Shown: positions 26,400-35,142 of the stretch, one piece after another
Layout of the letters: each line of letters starts with the position of its first letter
Numbering within the stretch: the first letter of the stretch is position 1
Source of the DNA: Hufsiella arboris
GTDB lineage: Bacteria > Bacteroidota > Bacteroidia > Sphingobacteriales > Sphingobacteriaceae
DNA length: 50,252 nucleotides
Reading direction: 5' to 3'
Assembly: GCF_009834875.1 (NCBI RefSeq)
Contig: NZ_WVHT01000016.1
Span: 1-50,252 of the forward strand
The notes under the pieces: model-generated
What the model saw: only the letters and a program-made list of their open reading frames with translations
What the model was told of the DNA's origin: nothing
The model's database searches: none
Made by a program: the position numbers and the translations under genes

Positions 26400-27656
26400 T
26401 TATTTCTCAACCTGGTTGACGGGTTGGATGTCTCTGATGAATATCACGACAAGCAATCCCACAACAAACACCCATGAAAAAATGAATAATGAATTAGCGT
26501 AACCGCCCATTACGTTTACCAATACGCCTATAAATAATACCGCGGCGCCAGTAAACAATCGCCCTATGTTAAAACAAAATCCGGTAGCCGAAGCTCGTAC
26601 AGACGTTGGAAATAACATTGGGATATAGACAGATAAAACGCCTTGGCTTACACCAAAAAACAACGCTAATACTGCGATTTCGATATAAATTATTGTCGAA
26701 AAATGGTCGTTTGTTTTAAAAAGGATAAAGGCCATGATGGCACAAACTGCGAAGCTGGATATTAAAGACCTCCTGAGGCCAATCGTGTTCGCAACCCATC
26801 CTGAAGAAAATCCTCCGGTTAACCCGCCCATTCCTAAGAACATCATGCTTAAACCCCGCTCTTTCGGCGCATCGACGGTGAACAGGCTTTGTATCCATGT
26901 AGGCATCCACGAGAATAATGCCCACATTCCGATAAGCATTGTGCCGAATATAACCGATCCTGTTATGAGCGCTTTACGGTTACTGATCGAAAAAAGCGCA
27001 TCGGACTTTTTAACCTTGTTAGTTCGGCCCGAGCGGTGCAAAAGCCACAGATCGGATTCCTTCAGTGTCCAAATGCCTATAATGGCGATGGCTATCGGGA
27101 CAAGTCCTACAAAAAATCCCTGCCGCCATGATGATACAAAAAAATTGATGAGGCCTGCGGAAAATATCCCGATAGGAAAAGCAACGGAGATAATGCCGAT
27201 AAATATGGCACGCGTTTTTTCGGGCCATATTTCGGAAAGCAAAACTACCGACACCGCTAACACGCCGCCAACCCCGACACCGCTCAAAAACCGGCACACC
27301 ATCACGCCTTCCCAGTTCGACATTAAGCCTGTCGCTATGGTGGCTAAACCGTAACTGCCAAGAGCTAACAAAAACGCTGTCTTCCTGCCGGTTTTATCGC
27401 TTATTAATCCCCATAAAAATCCGCCGGCCGTCCAACCGAAAATAAACAGTGAATTAATATAACCGCTAATCGTGTCTAGTTTTGCCGTGTTCGTTGTCAC
27501 CTGCAAATCTTTTACCACGACCGGTAAATAAACCGACATTAACGTAGAAATCACGCCGCCAAATGCCGTACTAAGAAAGCATATTACAAAAAGCGAAACC
27601 AGGTGAATGCGTTTTACAGCCGTACTATTTGGCGTTTCAATTATTAAAGTCTCCAT
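26400..27656 (-). CDS. MFS transporter (sugar/organic-acid symporter type)
   Basis: A 418-residue major facilitator with twelve predicted helices. Motif A between helices 2 and 3 is clear (GLISDKTGRKTA), a related loop occurs in the second half (SGWVANTIGLRRS), and the PIGIFSAGLINFF and SVRASATGFCFNIGR segments recall the metabolite:H+ symporter (AAHS/sialate-type) families. It would bring the product released by the operon's outer-membrane and periplasmic steps across the inner membrane. It follows the esterase by 33 nt. The substrate cannot be read from sequence; an aromatic acid or sugar acid is plausible. Confidence 0.9.
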   Translation of the reverse strand: METLIIETPNSTAVKRIHLVSLFVICFLSTAFGGVISTLMSVYLPVVVKDLQVTTNTAKLDTISGYINSLFIFGWTAGGFLWGLISDKTGRKTAFLLALGSYGLATIATGLMSNWEGVMVCRFLSGVGVGGVLAVSVVLLSEIWPEKTRAIFIGIISVAFPIGIFSAGLINFFVSSWRQGFFVGLVPIAIAIIGIWTLKESDLWLLHRSGRTNKVKKSDALFSISNRKALITGSVIFGTMLIGMWALFSWMPTWIQSLFTVDAPKERGLSMMFLGMGGLTGGFSSGWVANTIGLRRSLISSFAVCAIMAFILFKTNDHFSTIIYIEIAVLALFFGVSQGVLSVYIPMLFPTSVRASATGFCFNIGRLFTGAAVLFIGVLVNVMGGYANSLFIFSWVFVVGLLVVIFIRDIQPVNQVEK

Positions 27657-27689
27657 AATGTATTAAGAGGTTAAAAAGATCATAAAGCA

Positions 27690-29156
27690 CTATTTAGCTA
27701 AGCCTGATTCATTGTATTTCTGCTGCAAAAATTGGTATCCAGCAGTGCGGTATTCGGGTGTCGAAACCGTAAAGTGGTCGCCGGGATAATAATTAAAAAC
27801 AAAGCCGGCATCAACTTTCTTCATCTCATCATCCAGCAGGTGTACCGGGTAATTAAGCAGGAAATTATCCTGTTCGCCAACAGATACCCTGATCTTGCCC
27901 TGTAAATCAGCCTTTAATTGTTGCCAGTTGCTGCGCAGGTACAGGCTGATGTCATAGGTTTTCCAACGTTCAACCACCGCCGGATCTATCTCACCGGTAC
28001 GGTAATTTACAAGGTTACGTGGCGTGCCGTCTGCGTTTCGTGTGCTGAACACGCCGTTGAACGAATACATTTGCTCGCCACGCCATATCACGTGTTCCAT
28101 CTTATACATTGTTTTCATCATGATCCAGGGGAAACGGCCCGCAATGGTTCCTGCAACTCGTTGCGAACTGTCTTTAGCATAAAACATATTCTTATCATGG
28201 TATAAGTCGATTTGCTGGAAACTCCTGAAATCAACCGGGTCGGGCGAACTCGACCAGCAGGCGGCAAATACTTTTGGATAATGCGTTTGCAGCCATAAAA
28301 CAGTCCAGCCGCCGCTGCTATGGCCGGTAAGCAGACGAGCCGTATTGGCGCGGTAAGTTTTTTCTACCAGTGGTATTAGTTCGGTTGTGAGTGCATCTCC
28401 CCATGGCCCGTTGTTGTCGCTGTTGGCGTAAACCGAATGGCCAAGCGGGCAGTTCCCATCTAAAAATACCCGGATACAGGCGGTGGTATCTATTGGCATA
28501 CTGACGTCATTACGTCCAGAGTAATTATGGTAATCTCCGCCAAAACCTGAAATCCAGTACAGGACCGGAAATTTGCGGTTAGGCTGACTGTAATACTCTT
28601 TGGGTAACAGCACAGCCGCATTTACAGTCGTCGGCCTTTTATAAAAAGCTGTTAACAGCGCCGAAGGAGATTTCAATTCCTTTATGAATTGCGTCTCAAC
28701 GAATGCCGGTTCTTTCACAACATCGTTGCAAACAACGTTAAAAGTTTGAGTCGTATTTTTAGTAATGTTAACAACCGCCGATTGGTTAAGCATATTGCCA
28801 GGGCTGTTGCCGATAGCTCGTCCGCCCAGGTTACGATCCCACACTATCTGAGCGTTGTATTGCCCGCGTTCAATGTCTGACAAAACTGTAGGGTACGAAA
28901 CGGCTTTGTCATCAAACACTACCTTTTGGCCGGGCTGCACATCTTTAACCGTAATGGAAAAGCAGGGGAATTTGTACGCCCCGATCATTTCATCTTTAGG
29001 GCTTTTCGAATCTTTAGAAAGGTAAAGAAAAACTTTACCGGTAAAGCTTTTGTCGGATGCCGAAGTGGTAAAGCTTGTAGTAAACTTTTGAGCCGATGCG
29101 TCTAACACGCAGGCAAAGCTGAAAGCCGTAAGCAGCACTTTCTTTTGAATATTCAT
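27690..29156 (-). CDS. Secreted esterase (alpha/beta hydrolase, esterase D-like)
   Basis: A 488-residue secreted hydrolase started at the ATG after a TTG seven codons upstream. A signal peptide ends at DASA-Q (residue 23). Residues about 25-150 are a beta-rich N-terminal domain, and 175-488 the alpha/beta hydrolase fold of the PF00756 type. The nucleophile elbow is GHSSGG with Ser280; likely partners are Asp430 (GEQDN) and His461 (GDHF). The NCPLGH segment is a family feature. Such enzymes remove acyl or feruloyl groups from polysaccharides or act on other esters. It lies between SusD and the MFS gene, so it probably processes the imported substrate in the periplasm. Confidence 0.9.
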   Translation of the reverse strand: MNIQKKVLLTAFSFACVLDASAQKFTTSFTTSASDKSFTGKVFLYLSKDSKSPKDEMIGAYKFPCFSITVKDVQPGQKVVFDDKAVSYPTVLSDIERGQYNAQIVWDRNLGGRAIGNSPGNMLNQSAVVNITKNTTQTFNVVCNDVVKEPAFVETQFIKELKSPSALLTAFYKRPTTVNAAVLLPKEYYSQPNRKFPVLYWISGFGGDYHNYSGRNDVSMPIDTTACIRVFLDGNCPLGHSVYANSDNNGPWGDALTTELIPLVEKTYRANTARLLTGHSSGGWTVLWLQTHYPKVFAACWSSSPDPVDFRSFQQIDLYHDKNMFYAKDSSQRVAGTIAGRFPWIMMKTMYKMEHVIWRGEQMYSFNGVFSTRNADGTPRNLVNYRTGEIDPAVVERWKTYDISLYLRSNWQQLKADLQGKIRVSVGEQDNFLLNYPVHLLDDEMKKVDAGFVFNYYPGDHFTVSTPEYRTAGYQFLQQKYNESGLAK

Positions 29157-29226
29157 GTCGAAGTATTTAGCTATCAAACGCCGGGCCTCATCCCAATTGG
29201 TATGGGACCCGGCGTTTCTGATTATT

Positions 29227-30528
29227 TTATTGTTCGGTTACCGGTAATGGGAATTGTACCCAGACATCATCGCCTGTACGATCTATAGGCAGGGTGTTTA
29301 ACAGATTATACCTGCGCAGATCTACCCAGCGATGGCCTTCGGCAAACAAGGAGTACCGTCGTTGCTTAAGCATTTCGGTAATCAGATCTGCTTGTGTCAG
29401 CGCTCCGCTATAAACGCCCAACCCATGGCTTGTACGTATTTTATTGATCGCTTTGAGCCCTTCAGTTAAATTGCCTTGCTGAATGTTAGCTTCCGCGTAA
29501 ATCAGTATCAATTCTTCGTTGCGGATGATGCCGACAGGTGCAGTGCTCGAGGTGTACACCCATACATCCCTGTCGCTGCTCAGACCACTTAAAGAAGCGG
29601 GGGTCGTGCGTAGCGTGGCTTTGCTCAACCTGTCATCTCCTGCTTCAATATCAGTCGCAAAGGATGGATGCGCCACGCGCTGTTCGCCATTTTGGTTTTG
29701 TGGAATGAAAACTGAATTTAACTGGTCGCCGGAGCCGGTACCAAAAACATGGTAAGCGCCTAAGTTAAGGTTCCTGTCGAGGCCAAAGAATGACGCGCTC
29801 AGGTTGCTCAGCGCTCCCTGCCAGTTTTTTTGATAAACGTTAACTCTTGCTGCAAGCGCACGGTTAAACTGTATTAAACCTGCAGCATCGCTCAACCCGG
29901 GGAAACCTGCTAAAGAAAAAGATACAGTGGAACCTGTCAGGTCCGTTTTTCCTTCATCAAGTAAAGAAGCAATTGCGGCTAAACTTTCTGTATAGTTTAA
30001 AAGCGGTCCCAACTGTTCGGGGTTTGCGACATCAACACGTATTCCGTTCTGATAGGTTAAGTTAAGGTTTAGCAGAAGCTGGTAGGCTTCTATCGTTTTA
30101 GCAAAGCCGGTATAAGCCTTTTTCTCGTCTGCCGTTATGAGGGAAGAGTTATTCGCCGACTGTATCAGTATATTACAGTTTTTAACTACCCTGTATTTTG
30201 CCGCCCAGGGAGTAGTGATGTAGAAGTTATTGCCACTCAGCGTCGAACTGTTGGCGCCAAGCAGATCTAAAACGTAGCGTGGCTCCGAACCGGAAAAACG
30301 ATAAATCTCTCGGCCTATAACACCAACGTCATCCAGGTAAAAATTAAGCGAATTACGCGTGCCTGATTCGGTGCCGCTTACTAAGTTATTCAGGTCGCTT
30401 TTCGAAGCGTTTTTCGACAGATCTTCGATTGTTGCATTGTTTAAATTGCCGTAATCCTTTTTACATGCCGTAAAGAACAGGCTGGCGGAGATAAACAAAA
30501 TGCCGTATGTTTTGATATGATTTTGCAT
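29227..30528 (-). CDS. susD: SusD/RagB-family nutrient-binding lipoprotein
   Basis: A 433-residue SusD-like lipoprotein with lipobox FFTAC (Cys22) followed by KKDYGNLN. The body shows the TPR-like helices typical of the family and the C-terminal signature NEELILIYAEANIQQGNLTE with KINKIRTSHGLG and the closing RRYSLFAEGHRWVDLRRYN. It is shorter than many SusDs (500-600 residues). It binds ligand at the cell surface and covers the SusC channel. The gene follows SusC with 19 nt between them. Confidence 0.94.
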   Translation of the reverse strand: MQNHIKTYGILFISASLFFTACKKDYGNLNNATIEDLSKNASKSDLNNLVSGTESGTRNSLNFYLDDVGVIGREIYRFSGSEPRYVLDLLGANSSTLSGNNFYITTPWAAKYRVVKNCNILIQSANNSSLITADEKKAYTGFAKTIEAYQLLLNLNLTYQNGIRVDVANPEQLGPLLNYTESLAAIASLLDEGKTDLTGSTVSFSLAGFPGLSDAAGLIQFNRALAARVNVYQKNWQGALSNLSASFFGLDRNLNLGAYHVFGTGSGDQLNSVFIPQNQNGEQRVAHPSFATDIEAGDDRLSKATLRTTPASLSGLSSDRDVWVYTSSTAPVGIIRNEELILIYAEANIQQGNLTEGLKAINKIRTSHGLGVYSGALTQADLITEMLKQRRYSLFAEGHRWVDLRRYNLLNTLPIDRTGDDVWVQFPLPVTEQ

Positions 30529-30547
30529 GATATGACTTCTCTGACAA

Positions 30548-33481
30548 TTAAAAATTAAACATTAGGTGGAACGCTGCTCTTTTGCTTGATGGGTATGGGT
30601 CTATGTCTACACCGGATGAAAAACCTGTCCCGAAATTGGATACCTCCGGGTCATACGATTTGTATTTCGTGATGGTAAAGTAGTTGTTAAGGGACGCGCC
30701 TAAACTTATCGACTTAACGAATGAAACAGGCAGTTTGGTAAACGAGTAGTACAAACCGATTTCGCGGAAACGCAAATAGGTCGATGTTTCAACCGTTTGC
30801 TGCGCATTGGTGCCGATCTGCATCAACTGCGTAACGCCTTTAGGCATGCCGGATGGAGTTTTCTCATCATAATCAGCAGATGTTCCGCCAAACACGTTTT
30901 GCAGGCTGGTCACGTTAACATTCTGTCCGCCTTTTTTCCAGTGAATCAAAAAGCGAAGGCTTAAATTCTTGAAGAAGGTCACTTCATTGTAGGTGCTCAT
31001 CTGGAAGGTTGGTTCGGCATCGCCCAGTATGCCTACACCCTGGCCGTTAAGTCCTACAATTTGTGTTGCTGATTTTCCTTGTTCTATCTGGTAAGTACCC
31101 AACAGCACGCCACCGGTTGAGCCCAACTGTACCGGTTGTACAGTCAGCTTGGTTACTTTCGACCGGTTGAGCCAAAAATTCACTGAGCTGTTCCACGTAA
31201 CGTTTCTTGCCTCAACGGGACGTGCGTTCAGTCCTAATTCTACGCCGTGGTTTCGCAAGTCGCCCGCATTAACCCAGTGCCGTGCAAAACCCGTCGATGC
31301 AGGCGGAGTGGTTAGCAATAAAAAGTCAGAGATGTTTTTGTTGTAATAAGTAAGCTCGAAACCGAGGCGGCCCTTTAGCAAACTAAAGTCGATACCGGTT
31401 TCAAATTCCTTTTGGCGCTCGGGTTTTATATCGGGCTGTCCCGCGTCTGTGTTAACTAACAGGCCCGGAAAGCCAGAAATATTCGATACGCCGAGCGAAG
31501 TGAATTTACTGCCATAAGCTGGTGTATTATTGGCCTCTCCATAAGCGGTGCGCAACTTTACATTCTCAAAAAAACCTTCCTTGATAAGTCCGAGGCTAGT
31601 AAGGTTTAAAGATACGGCGCCTTTTGGGTATACGTAGTATTTGGCTGTATTGCCGTTATTGCTCGATCTGTCAAAACGAAGACCGCCCGTTAAGGTGAGG
31701 GCATTAGCAATGGTGGCTTCCTCCTGTACAAAAATACCGCTGTTAAGGTATTTGGTACGCAATTGAGTAGCATTTATGGAGCCCGCCTGGTCAATATTCG
31801 ACTGACCCGAAATGATCTGCGTAGCTACGTTTAGCAAGTTGTTGTAATCGCCGGTTTCCTGCGTGATACCTGCCGAGGTATTCAGGCTAAGGTTAGCAGT
31901 TGGAGTGTAAGTATTTACCAATGATAAAATGAAATTCGTGCTCATGTTCTTGGTAAATCCCTGCGCCGATGCACCTTTGTTTATTGCCTCGAATTGCAGG
32001 ACGCTTGGAAACAATAGCTTGGTTTCAAGATTATAAAAATCAAACCCGCCCCGGCCGATAAACCTGGTTAAGCTATGAGCGCTTTTTTGTAAGGACACTT
32101 CCAGGTTCGCGCCGGTTATCAACCTGTTCACATCCTCGTTGTTTTCCATTAAAGCGATTGTTTGTAAAGGATTCGATGCCGCAAATGGATTGGCGGGGTA
32201 GTTGCCGTTTGCGTCAGGATGCAGCTGCGCGAAGCCCGGAGTAGATGATAATGCAATTCCAGTTGTGACACCGGCATTATCATTGCCAAAAATACCTCTG
32301 TCTGAAGATGAATGAATATAATTAGTACTCACCCCTAATTTTATGTGATCGGATATTTTATGATCGACGTTCAGGCGAACATTGGTGTTGTTATAACCGG
32401 TACGGTCCACCAGTCCGTCTTCGTCTTTATGGCCAACGGAGAAGTAAAAACCAGTTTTTTCGTTAGCGCCATTTACACTTAAAACAGTATTTGATGTAAA
32501 AGGAGTGTTGTCATAGATTTCCTTTTCATAATCATAGATTTCTCCTTTCGCATTGGCATCGTTGAACATCTTGGTTAATGTTGCGGGATCACCCGGCAGG
32601 GTCGCCGCGGTTTCGGCAGTAAATTGCCTTACGCCCAGTAATTTTATAGGCCTTAAAAAACCAAGATCCTGTGACAGTGTAACGGCAGTTTTGCCTTGTT
32701 TGCCGCGTTTGGTAGTGATGATAATTACACCACCAGCAGCTTTCGAACCATAAATAGCCGCCGCTGACGCTCCTTTTAATATTTCGATATCATTAATATC
32801 CTCTATTCTCAGGTCGGCAATACGGCCGGAGGGATTATCCTGGTTAGAAGTTGCTCCGCTGGTACCGGCAGACGTTACTGCGTTTAGGCCCCCGGAAGTA
32901 GCCGTATTATCTACAAAAACGCCATCTACCACATACAAGGGCTGTGTATTACCGTACACCGAAGTTACCCCGCGCAGCTTCACCGATATACCACCTCCGG
33001 GCGCACCCGAATTAGCGTTAATGTAAGCTCCGGGAATTTTGCCTTCCAGTGCGGCGTCAAAAGTTTGGGCGGGTGCCGTTCCGCTTAACTGATTTGGACC
33101 GATAACGGCAACCGCATTGGCCAGGTTTTGCCTTTTAACGGAAGTCGATAAGCCGGTTACCACGACCTCGTCGAGCCGTGATACGTCGCCGGCCAGGTTT
33201 ACATTGAGGCTTGTTTGACTGCCAACGTCAATGGTTTGTGTTTTATAACCGATCGCACTGATCGTAAGTACTGCGTTGGACGGCACATTAATCGTAAACG
33301 CACCATTGCCGTCGGTAGCCGCTGCCTGCGAACCATTTTTAACAAGGACCGTTGCGCCGGGAACCGGGATATCTTTACCAGTGGTAACTGTACCGGTAAG
33401 CGTTCTATTCTGTGCAAAAAGAATGGCAGGTATAAGGGTTAGTACCAACCAGCCTATTTTGAAGAGTAATTTATTTCTCAT
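30548..33481 (-). CDS. susC: SusC/RagA-family TonB-linked outer-membrane transporter
   Basis: A 977-residue SusC-type receptor. Signal peptide residues 1-24 (ILFAQ end), carboxypeptidase-regulatory-like domain about 27-100, the DEVVVTG TonB-box segment at 104-110, a plug domain with LRGVTS, PLYVVDGVF and DIEILKGASAAAIYGSKAAGG, then the 22-strand barrel ending in AFHLMFNF. It transports oligomeric nutrients with energy from TonB, together with the SusD partner downstream. No FecI/FecR sigma pair or hybrid two-component gene is adjacent. Confidence 0.96.
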   Translation of the reverse strand: MRNKLLFKIGWLVLTLIPAILFAQNRTLTGTVTTGKDIPVPGATVLVKNGSQAAATDGNGAFTINVPSNAVLTISAIGYKTQTIDVGSQTSLNVNLAGDVSRLDEVVVTGLSTSVKRQNLANAVAVIGPNQLSGTAPAQTFDAALEGKIPGAYINANSGAPGGGISVKLRGVTSVYGNTQPLYVVDGVFVDNTATSGGLNAVTSAGTSGATSNQDNPSGRIADLRIEDINDIEILKGASAAAIYGSKAAGGVIIITTKRGKQGKTAVTLSQDLGFLRPIKLLGVRQFTAETAATLPGDPATLTKMFNDANAKGEIYDYEKEIYDNTPFTSNTVLSVNGANEKTGFYFSVGHKDEDGLVDRTGYNNTNVRLNVDHKISDHIKLGVSTNYIHSSSDRGIFGNDNAGVTTGIALSSTPGFAQLHPDANGNYPANPFAASNPLQTIALMENNEDVNRLITGANLEVSLQKSAHSLTRFIGRGGFDFYNLETKLLFPSVLQFEAINKGASAQGFTKNMSTNFILSLVNTYTPTANLSLNTSAGITQETGDYNNLLNVATQIISGQSNIDQAGSINATQLRTKYLNSGIFVQEEATIANALTLTGGLRFDRSSNNGNTAKYYVYPKGAVSLNLTSLGLIKEGFFENVKLRTAYGEANNTPAYGSKFTSLGVSNISGFPGLLVNTDAGQPDIKPERQKEFETGIDFSLLKGRLGFELTYYNKNISDFLLLTTPPASTGFARHWVNAGDLRNHGVELGLNARPVEARNVTWNSSVNFWLNRSKVTKLTVQPVQLGSTGGVLLGTYQIEQGKSATQIVGLNGQGVGILGDAEPTFQMSTYNEVTFFKNLSLRFLIHWKKGGQNVNVTSLQNVFGGTSADYDEKTPSGMPKGVTQLMQIGTNAQQTVETSTYLRFREIGLYYSFTKLPVSFVKSISLGASLNNYFTITKYKSYDPEVSNFGTGFSSGVDIDPYPSSKRAAFHLMFNF

Positions 33482-33529
33482 TGTTGGGTTTTGGTTTAAT
33501 AGTATTAGTTAGTTAATCAGGACTAGTAA

Positions 33530-34108
33530 TTAGTGTTCTTTATGATGAGCTGCTGGCTGAGGGTTAGTTGCGATATGATTGCCGTAGCCTGTTTCGGCCA
33601 CTTGTTTCGCTCGCAGCGGGTAAGATGACATGTCCGTTGGCGTGGTGGTTGCCAGCCCGTCGACATAGCGATTAAACAGGCAAAAGGCTGCCGCGATAAG
33701 CACCGTATCATGGATATCCCGGTCGGTCGCACCTTCAGCTTTGGCTGCTTCAACCTGCTCCGTGGTTACGAATTTGCCGCCCTTTTGCACACTGCCGGCG
33801 ATGGTCAGCAAGGCTTTTAGCTTATTGGAAATAGGAGCGTTGCTAAAATCTTTTACTACTTGCTCCACCAATTCGGTGTCGCCGTTCAAATAGCAAACTG
33901 CTATGGCGGCATGCGAATGCTGGCAGTAAAAGCAGTCGTTTAAATAGGATACATAGGCGCCAATCAGCTCGCGGTCGGCCATGCTCAGGCTGTCGTTGCT
34001 GCGGAGTAGTATGTTGGCGATTTGACCTAAGGGTTCGCCAATTTCAGGACAAAAAGCCAGCAGCGAACGCATACCAGGAAGGTCCTTGTCTAAGTTGATA
34101 TGAGGCAT
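33530..34108 (-). CDS. AhpD-like peroxidase-related protein (CMD superfamily), copy 3
   Basis: A 192-residue paralogue of the two at the other end of the operon. The redox site is Cys59-x-x-Cys62 with His66 (NDCFYCQHSH), an Asp-Arg-Glu in place of Gly-Glu-Arg-Glu precedes it, and the DTVLIAAAFCLFNRYVDGL helix is retained. A Cys20 in the N-terminal region is not shared with the other copies. It lies 48 nt upstream of SusC and 68 nt after the small secreted protein gene, so it may be the first or second gene of the transcript. Confidence 0.9.
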   Translation of the reverse strand: MPHINLDKDLPGMRSLLAFCPEIGEPLGQIANILLRSNDSLSMADRELIGAYVSYLNDCFYCQHSHAAIAVCYLNGDTELVEQVVKDFSNAPISNKLKALLTIAGSVQKGGKFVTTEQVEAAKAEGATDRDIHDTVLIAAAFCLFNRYVDGLATTTPTDMSSYPLRAKQVAETGYGNHIATNPQPAAHHKEH

Positions 34109-34176
34109 AATTTTAGATTTATGTGTTAATTGAGGATTATCTAACAGTACTTACTGAGCGCAAAAGGCGGCGAATT

Positions 34177-34545
34177 TTAATCATCGGTGTTATCTCTGGA
34201 AAAAATGAATCGTATTGCTGGCAGCGCATCCGGCGGTGTTGGAAATGAAACTTTATAATTCCAGCCTAAACTGCTGAGATAAGTAAAACACGCTGATAAG
34301 GTCTTGAGGTTTTCTACCTTTCTGGTTTTCTCTATCAAAAGTGAATCTTTTTTCGGGAGATTATCTTCAGCTGCTTTTAAGTCGATTTTGGCCACACCAC
34401 CATCAAATTTTACTTTAGTCGAATTGTTATAGCTATACCGAAAATACAATTCGCAATAACTCTGAGATTTTACTTGTCCGTGGGCTGCCGGTTTGAAAAA
34501 CGCCAGACACAGTATGATGTATAGCGAAATACATTTAATATTCAT
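34177..34545 (-). CDS. Small secreted hypothetical protein
   Basis: A 122-residue protein with a clear signal peptide (MNIKCISLYIILCLAFFK then PAAHG-Q), followed by a strand-rich region, a charged helix (DLKAAEDNLPKKDSLLIEKTRKVENLK) and two cysteines (YCEL, SACF) that might form a disulphide. No family is recognised. It may head the SusCD operon as its first gene, on the same strand with a 68-nt gap to the AhpD-like gene. Function is unknown. Confidence 0.7.
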   Translation of the reverse strand: MNIKCISLYIILCLAFFKPAAHGQVKSQSYCELYFRYSYNNSTKVKFDGGVAKIDLKAAEDNLPKKDSLLIEKTRKVENLKTLSACFTYLSSLGWNYKVSFPTPPDALPAIRFIFSRDNTDD

Positions 34546-34704
34546 GATAAAATAAGGTATTGATTTAAACTTGCCGAAACGGCATAGGCTTACCAGCTCC
34601 CTGAGAAGGAGTTTTTTATATACAATTGGTTGTAGTAAAGATATTAAAACCGGCTTATTATTATAATTTCATGAAACTTTTTTTGCATGGCGTTGAAAAC
34701 TTAT

Positions 34705-34834
34705 CGAGCAACGTTACAACGATCCTCATATCGATAGTTGTTATATATTCATAGCGCCTTCATTCGGTTGACATTGTGCTATCTATAATCTGGAAGGTAT
34801 TTTAGCCGAACAAAATACTTTGCTGGAAACCTGA
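34705..34834 (+). repeat. Repeated element, copy A
   Basis: This stretch matches 49909-50059 in order and orientation: an AGC-AACGTTACA-CGA block, a TATATTC-TA block, CGGT..CATTG, and a segment coding LEGILAEQNTLLET then a stop (34790-34834). The other copy codes LEGYFAEQSSLQNR then a stop at the equivalent place. Confidence 0.55.
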
Positions 34835-34977
34835 TTTACCGATAAAGAAGAAATCACGTTAGAAAGACTGGTATCCCTCGCGGGAGATTTGAAAGGTACC
34901 GTCAAAATATCTATAATTACTAGCAGACTTTTGAATGTTCCATATTATAATCTGCAACGTATTTTTAAATATAAATA
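34835..34977 (+). pseudogene. Possible relic of an HTH (AraC-like) regulator
   Basis: In the same phase as the LEGILAEQ peptide, and after its stop, the frame reads FTDKEEITLERLVSLAGDL and later LLNVPYYNLQRIFKYK before another stop. The second part resembles the recognition helix region of AraC-type domains (LxxSYxxLSRIFK). The in-frame stop, short length and lack of start suggest decay. The identification is weak. Confidence 0.3.
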
Positions 34978-35142
34978 ACTCGATCATTCTTTCGGTTAAT
35001 TTAACTTTATATCATCAATATCAATTTTAAATTAATACTCTTTTCGTTTAGAATTTCACCAGCAAAAGCCCGCCGTTGCCAGTACAAAAGGTTTAGTAAG
35101 TGCGCTGCCTAATACAGCATACTTCGCTTATTGTTAGGGCCT

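Larger units (their letters stand above)
34546..35142. other. 597-nt spacer between divergent units
   Basis: It holds the promoter region for the minus-strand operon and for the giant gene at 35143, neither of which can be placed exactly. A small TGCCG-AAA-CGGCA hairpin occurs near 34572, a TTTCATGAAA palindrome at 34667-34676, a repeated element at 34705-34834 and a decayed HTH gene up to 34977. Confidence 0.6.

Noticed and set aside
26734-27354. 206-codon ORF on the plus strand
   Set aside because: It is antisense to the MFS transporter, whose twelve helices and motif A are clear.
34773-34789. TTGACA and TATAAT-like hexamers
   Set aside because: They are only 10 nt apart, not 17, and sigma-70 promoters of this phylum use different -33/-7 elements.
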